DNA of 6,130 nucleotides. It comes from Thermodesulfobacteriota bacterium (GTDB taxonomy: Bacteria; Desulfobacterota; Desulfomonilia; Desulfomonilales; Desulfomonilaceae). The position numbers and the translations under genes were made by a program. Position 1 is the first letter of the stretch. Every line of letters begins with the position of its first letter. Below, in pieces: positions 1 through 6,130 of this stretch. A model generated the notes under the pieces. The model saw nothing but the letters and a program-made list of their open reading frames with translations. It was not told the origin of the DNA and searched no databases. Location of the stretch: assembly GCA_030837305.1 (NCBI GenBank), contig JAUPKT010000348.1, positions 1-6,130 on the forward strand, read 5' to 3'.

Positions 1-2268
1 GCCAATGCCGAAATAGACGGGCAGGGACGGCTTGCATCTGATCTCGTGTCTGTTCGTCACAAAGAAGGGGAATTTGCCATGGTGAACAGCTCTGATGCAG
101 ATCTCATGGATGTCTCCCCTAACCAGCTAGTGTCGGTGGCGGCTTCTCTTATTCCATTCTTGGAAAATGACGATGCCAATAGAGCCCTCATGGGTTCAAA
201 CATGCAGCGTCAAGCAGTTCCCTTGTTGACCACGGAGGCCCCGCTCATAGGTACGGGCATGGAAAAGGTCGTTGCTACGGACTCAGGAGTCACGGTGACT
301 GCCAAGAGAGCGGGCATGGTTGATTCGGTGGATGCCACCAGAATTGTCATTCGCGCAACGGAATTCGAAGGCGGTCAAATGGATCCGGGCGTGGATATTT
401 ATAATCTCGTCAAGTACACCCGGTCAAATCAGAATACCTGCATCAATCAGCGACCCATCGTGAAAAAAGGAGACCTAGTCGAGAAAGGACGCGTCATCTC
501 TGATGGACCGGCAACAGATAAAGGAGAACTTGCCCTCGGGCGCAACGTGTTAGTGGCGTTCATGGCATGGGGAGGCTACAACTACGAAGACTCCATCTTA
601 GTCAGCGAAAAGATTGTGAAAGAAGACATCTTTACGTCAATCCACATCGAAGAATTCGAAGTAATGGCCCGAGACACCAAGTTAGGAAAAGAAGAAATCA
701 CCCGAGACATCCCAAATGTGGGCGATGAAGCCCTGAGAAACCTGGATGAATCAGGCGTTATTCGAATTGGAGCTGAAGTAAAGCCAGGAGACATTCTCGT
801 AGGAAAAATCACCCCAAAAGGGGAAAACCAACTAAGTCCTGAAGAAAAGCTACTTAGGGCGATTTTCGGAGAAAAAGCAGGGGATGTGAGAGATTCTTCC
901 TTGAGAGTTCCACCGGGAGTCGAAGGGACAATCATAGGCGCCCGCATCTTCTCTCGAAAGGGAACGGATAAGGATAGCAGAACTCTCTCCATCGAGTATG
1001 ACGAAATCGCAAAGCTTACCAAAGATCGTGATGATGAGATGCGTATTGTCGAGGAATCTGCCAGGGAGAGAATCAAGAGCATGCTGGTAGGCAAGACAGT
1101 TGCATCGGCTCTCAAAGATCCCGACTCCGGAAAGACATATCTGAAAAAAGGAGATTCAATTACCGGGGCTGTAATCGACGACGTGCAATTGGAACTCCTG
1201 AAAAACTTGGCCATTAAGGGTGATCCCCAGACAGAAGAAGACATCGACCGCATTCTGGATCGTCTCGGGGATCAGAAACATTTCTGGAAAATGCACTACG
1301 ACGAGCGGATCAACAGGTTGAAGAAAGGAGACGAACTGCCTCCGGGCGTCATAAAGCTCGTGAAAGTGTACATAGCCATCAAACGAAAGCTCTCCGTCGG
1401 TGATAAGATGGCGGGAAGACATGGGAATAAAGGCGTTTTATCGCGCATCTTACCCGAAGAGGATATGCCGTATTTCGAAGACGGTACGCCCTTGGAAATA
1501 GTGCTCAACCCACTTGGCGTCCCCTCTCGAATGAATGTCGGACAGATATTGGAGACCCATCTAGGTTGGGCTGCAAGGGGGTTGGGAGAAGCGCTTAATA
1601 AAATGCTGGAAGAACACTACTCCCCCGAGAAGCTCAGGGAACGAATTCTCGGGATATTTGATCCCAGGGAACCACAGCGACGGCAAAAAGTGCGTGAAAT
1701 AGTTGAAGACATGGACGAAGACCAGCTGAAACAGTTCGTCTCTTCCCTTTCACAAGGCACGCCCATTGCTACACCCGTTTTCGATGGTGCACGCGAGTCG
1801 GATATCAAAGGATTGCTCCGAGAAGGAGGTCTCCCTGAAAAAGGCCAGACCCGCCTCTACGATGGAAGGACCGGCGAACCATTTGACAACGAGGTGACGT
1901 GCGGAATCATCTACATGATGAAGCTGCATCATCTCGTCGATGACAAGATCCATGCCCGTGCAATCGGTCCGTATTCTCTCGTGACGCAGCAGCCTCTCGG
2001 TGGAAAGGCCCAGTTCGGAGGTCAAAGACTCGGCGAAATGGAAGTGTGGGCTATGGAGTCGTATGGAGCGGCCTATTCTCTTCAAGAATTTCTCACCGTC
2101 AAGTCCGACGATGTCACTGGGAGGACCAGGATGTATGAAAGCATCGTCAAAGGAACAAACACTCTGGAACCAGGGTTACCCGAATCCTTCAATGTTCTCG
2201 TAAAAGAGATAAAATCATTGGGGTTGGATGTAGAACTATTGGAATCAGAACAGCTTGCGGCGGTCTGA
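1..2268 (+). CDS. rpoB: DNA-directed RNA polymerase subunit beta, 3' portion (5'-truncated by window)
   Basis: Beta subunit of RNA polymerase, which with beta' forms the catalytic cleft that synthesises RNA from NTPs. The frame is open from base 1, so the GTG at 46 is an internal valine and the true start lies outside the window. The 755 codons present match E. coli beta from about residue 618 to the end, implying a full protein of roughly 1370 aa. Visible landmarks, as window codons: NMQRQAVP around codon 70 (rifampicin-region III; Arg equals E. coli R687), NYEDS with Glu196/Asp197 (E. coli E813/D814), [12 protein letters not shown] with Lys469 and Lys477 (E. coli K1065/K1073), LVDDKIHAR with His651 (E. 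coli H1237), and the C-terminal block [18 protein letters not shown] that packs on beta'. An insert of about 125 residues near codons 321-446 corresponds to the proteobacterial SI2/betai9 region and is about 21 residues longer than in E. coli. The gene ends with TGA at 2266-2268, 65 bases before rpoC. All key residues are intact. Confidence 0.98.
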   Translation, partial: ANAEIDGQGRLASDLVSVRHKEGEFAMVNSSDADLMDVSPNQLVSVAASLIPFLENDDANRALMGSNMQRQAVPLLTTEAPLIGTGMEKVVATDSGVTVTAKRAGMVDSVDATRIVIRATEFEGGQMDPGVDIYNLVKYTRSNQNTCINQRPIVKKGDLVEKGRVISDGPATDKGELALGRNVLVAFMAWGGYNYEDSILVSEKIVKEDIFTSIHIEEFEVMARDTKLGKEEITRDIPNVGDEALRNLDESGVIRIGAEVKPGDILVGKITPKGENQLSPEEKLLRAIFGEKAGDVRDSSLRVPPGVEGTIIGARIFSRKGTDKDSRTLSIEYDEIAKLTKDRDDEMRIVEESARERIKSMLVGKTVASALKDPDSGKTYLKKGDSITGAVIDDVQLELLKNLAIKGDPQTEEDIDRILDRLGDQKHFWKMHYDERINRLKKGDELPPGVIKLVKVYIAIKRKLSVGDKMAGRHGNKGVLSRILPEEDMPYFEDGTPLEIVLNPLGVPSRMNVGQILETHLGWAARGLGEALNKMLEEHYSPEKLRERILGIFDPREPQRRQKVREIVEDMDEDQLKQFVSSLSQGTPIATPVFDGARESDIKGLLREGGLPEKGQTRLYDGRTGEPFDNEVTCGIIYMMKLHHLVDDKIHARAIGPYSLVTQQPLGGKAQFGGQRLGEMEVWAMESYGAAYSLQEFLTVKSDDVTGRTRMYESIVKGTNTLEPGLPESFNVLVKEIKSLGLDVELLESEQLAAV
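961..1338 (+). other. Lineage-specific insert in RpoB (SI2/betai9 region)
   Basis: This segment of rpoB lies between the conserved [11 protein letters not shown] block and the [20 protein letters not shown] block. It is where proteobacterial beta subunits carry a mostly helical insertion that Firmicutes and Actinobacteria lack. It is highly charged (for example [20 protein letters not shown]) and includes [14 protein letters not shown], a pattern I recall from Geobacter-like beta subunits. By hand alignment it is about 21 residues longer than the E. coli counterpart. It supports a proteobacterial or Desulfobacterota origin and is not in itself unusual. The boundaries are approximate. Confidence 0.7.

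Positions 2269-6130
<3,862 letters not shown>

Noticed and set aside
46..48. GTG as a possible start of rpoB
   Set aside because: The same frame is open upstream to base 1 and the upstream residues (ASDLVSVRH) align with beta, so this is an internal valine.
582..1253. Minus-strand open frame of 223 codons opposite rpoB
   Set aside because: It lies wholly opposite conserved beta coding sequence. Its translation is Ser-rich and low in recognisable motifs, as expected for the complement of a charged protein. No ribosome site or family match was evident.

Overview
The window covers most of one gene and a large part of a second, both on the + strand: the 3' part of rpoB and the 5' part of rpoC. 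These encode the beta and beta' subunits of the multisubunit bacterial RNA polymerase. Both genes run off the window (rpoB at the left, rpoC at the right). They are separated by 65 non-coding bases with no visible terminator, consistent with the usual rpoB-rpoC cotranscription. I see no RNA gene, mobile element, CRISPR array or minus-strand gene; the longer minus-strand ORFs are shadows of highly conserved plus-strand coding sequence.

Organism: base composition looks intermediate. From memory of the family, the sequences look most like Deltaproteobacteria/Desulfobacterota (Geobacter or Syntrophobacter type). The signs are the beta' N-terminus (start, then [14 protein letters not shown]), the [14 protein letters not shown] zinc ribbon, the HIGGTAS stretch after the trigger loop, and a proteobacterial-type insert in beta. 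No alignment was run, so this is a lineage-level guess.

Layout: 1-2268 is rpoB from about E. coli residue 618 to the stop. It includes rifampicin-region III, the NYEDS motif, the active-site lysines, a lineage insert of about 125 residues and the conserved C-terminus. 2269-2333 is the intergenic leader with a strong Shine-Dalgarno. 2334-6130 is rpoC from a TTG start through zinc ribbon, clamp helices, NADFDGD catalytic loop, rim helices, bridge helix, second zinc site, trigger loop and the start of the SI3 insertion.

The catalytic core is entirely orthodox. The unusual part is in beta': compared with E. coli there are two extra in-frame blocks. One of about 80 residues (3021-3284), charged and probably helical, lies just before the lid and clamp helices. 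One of about 180 residues (5370-5945) lies between the trigger-loop sequence and the usual start of SI3. The second block contains repeated G-[RK]-[IV] and V-x-x-[DNH]-G-[DQ]-x-[IL] units, suggesting that SI3 is enlarged by two or three additional beta-barrel (SBHM/BBM-like) modules. These are the best leads in an otherwise ordinary housekeeping region.
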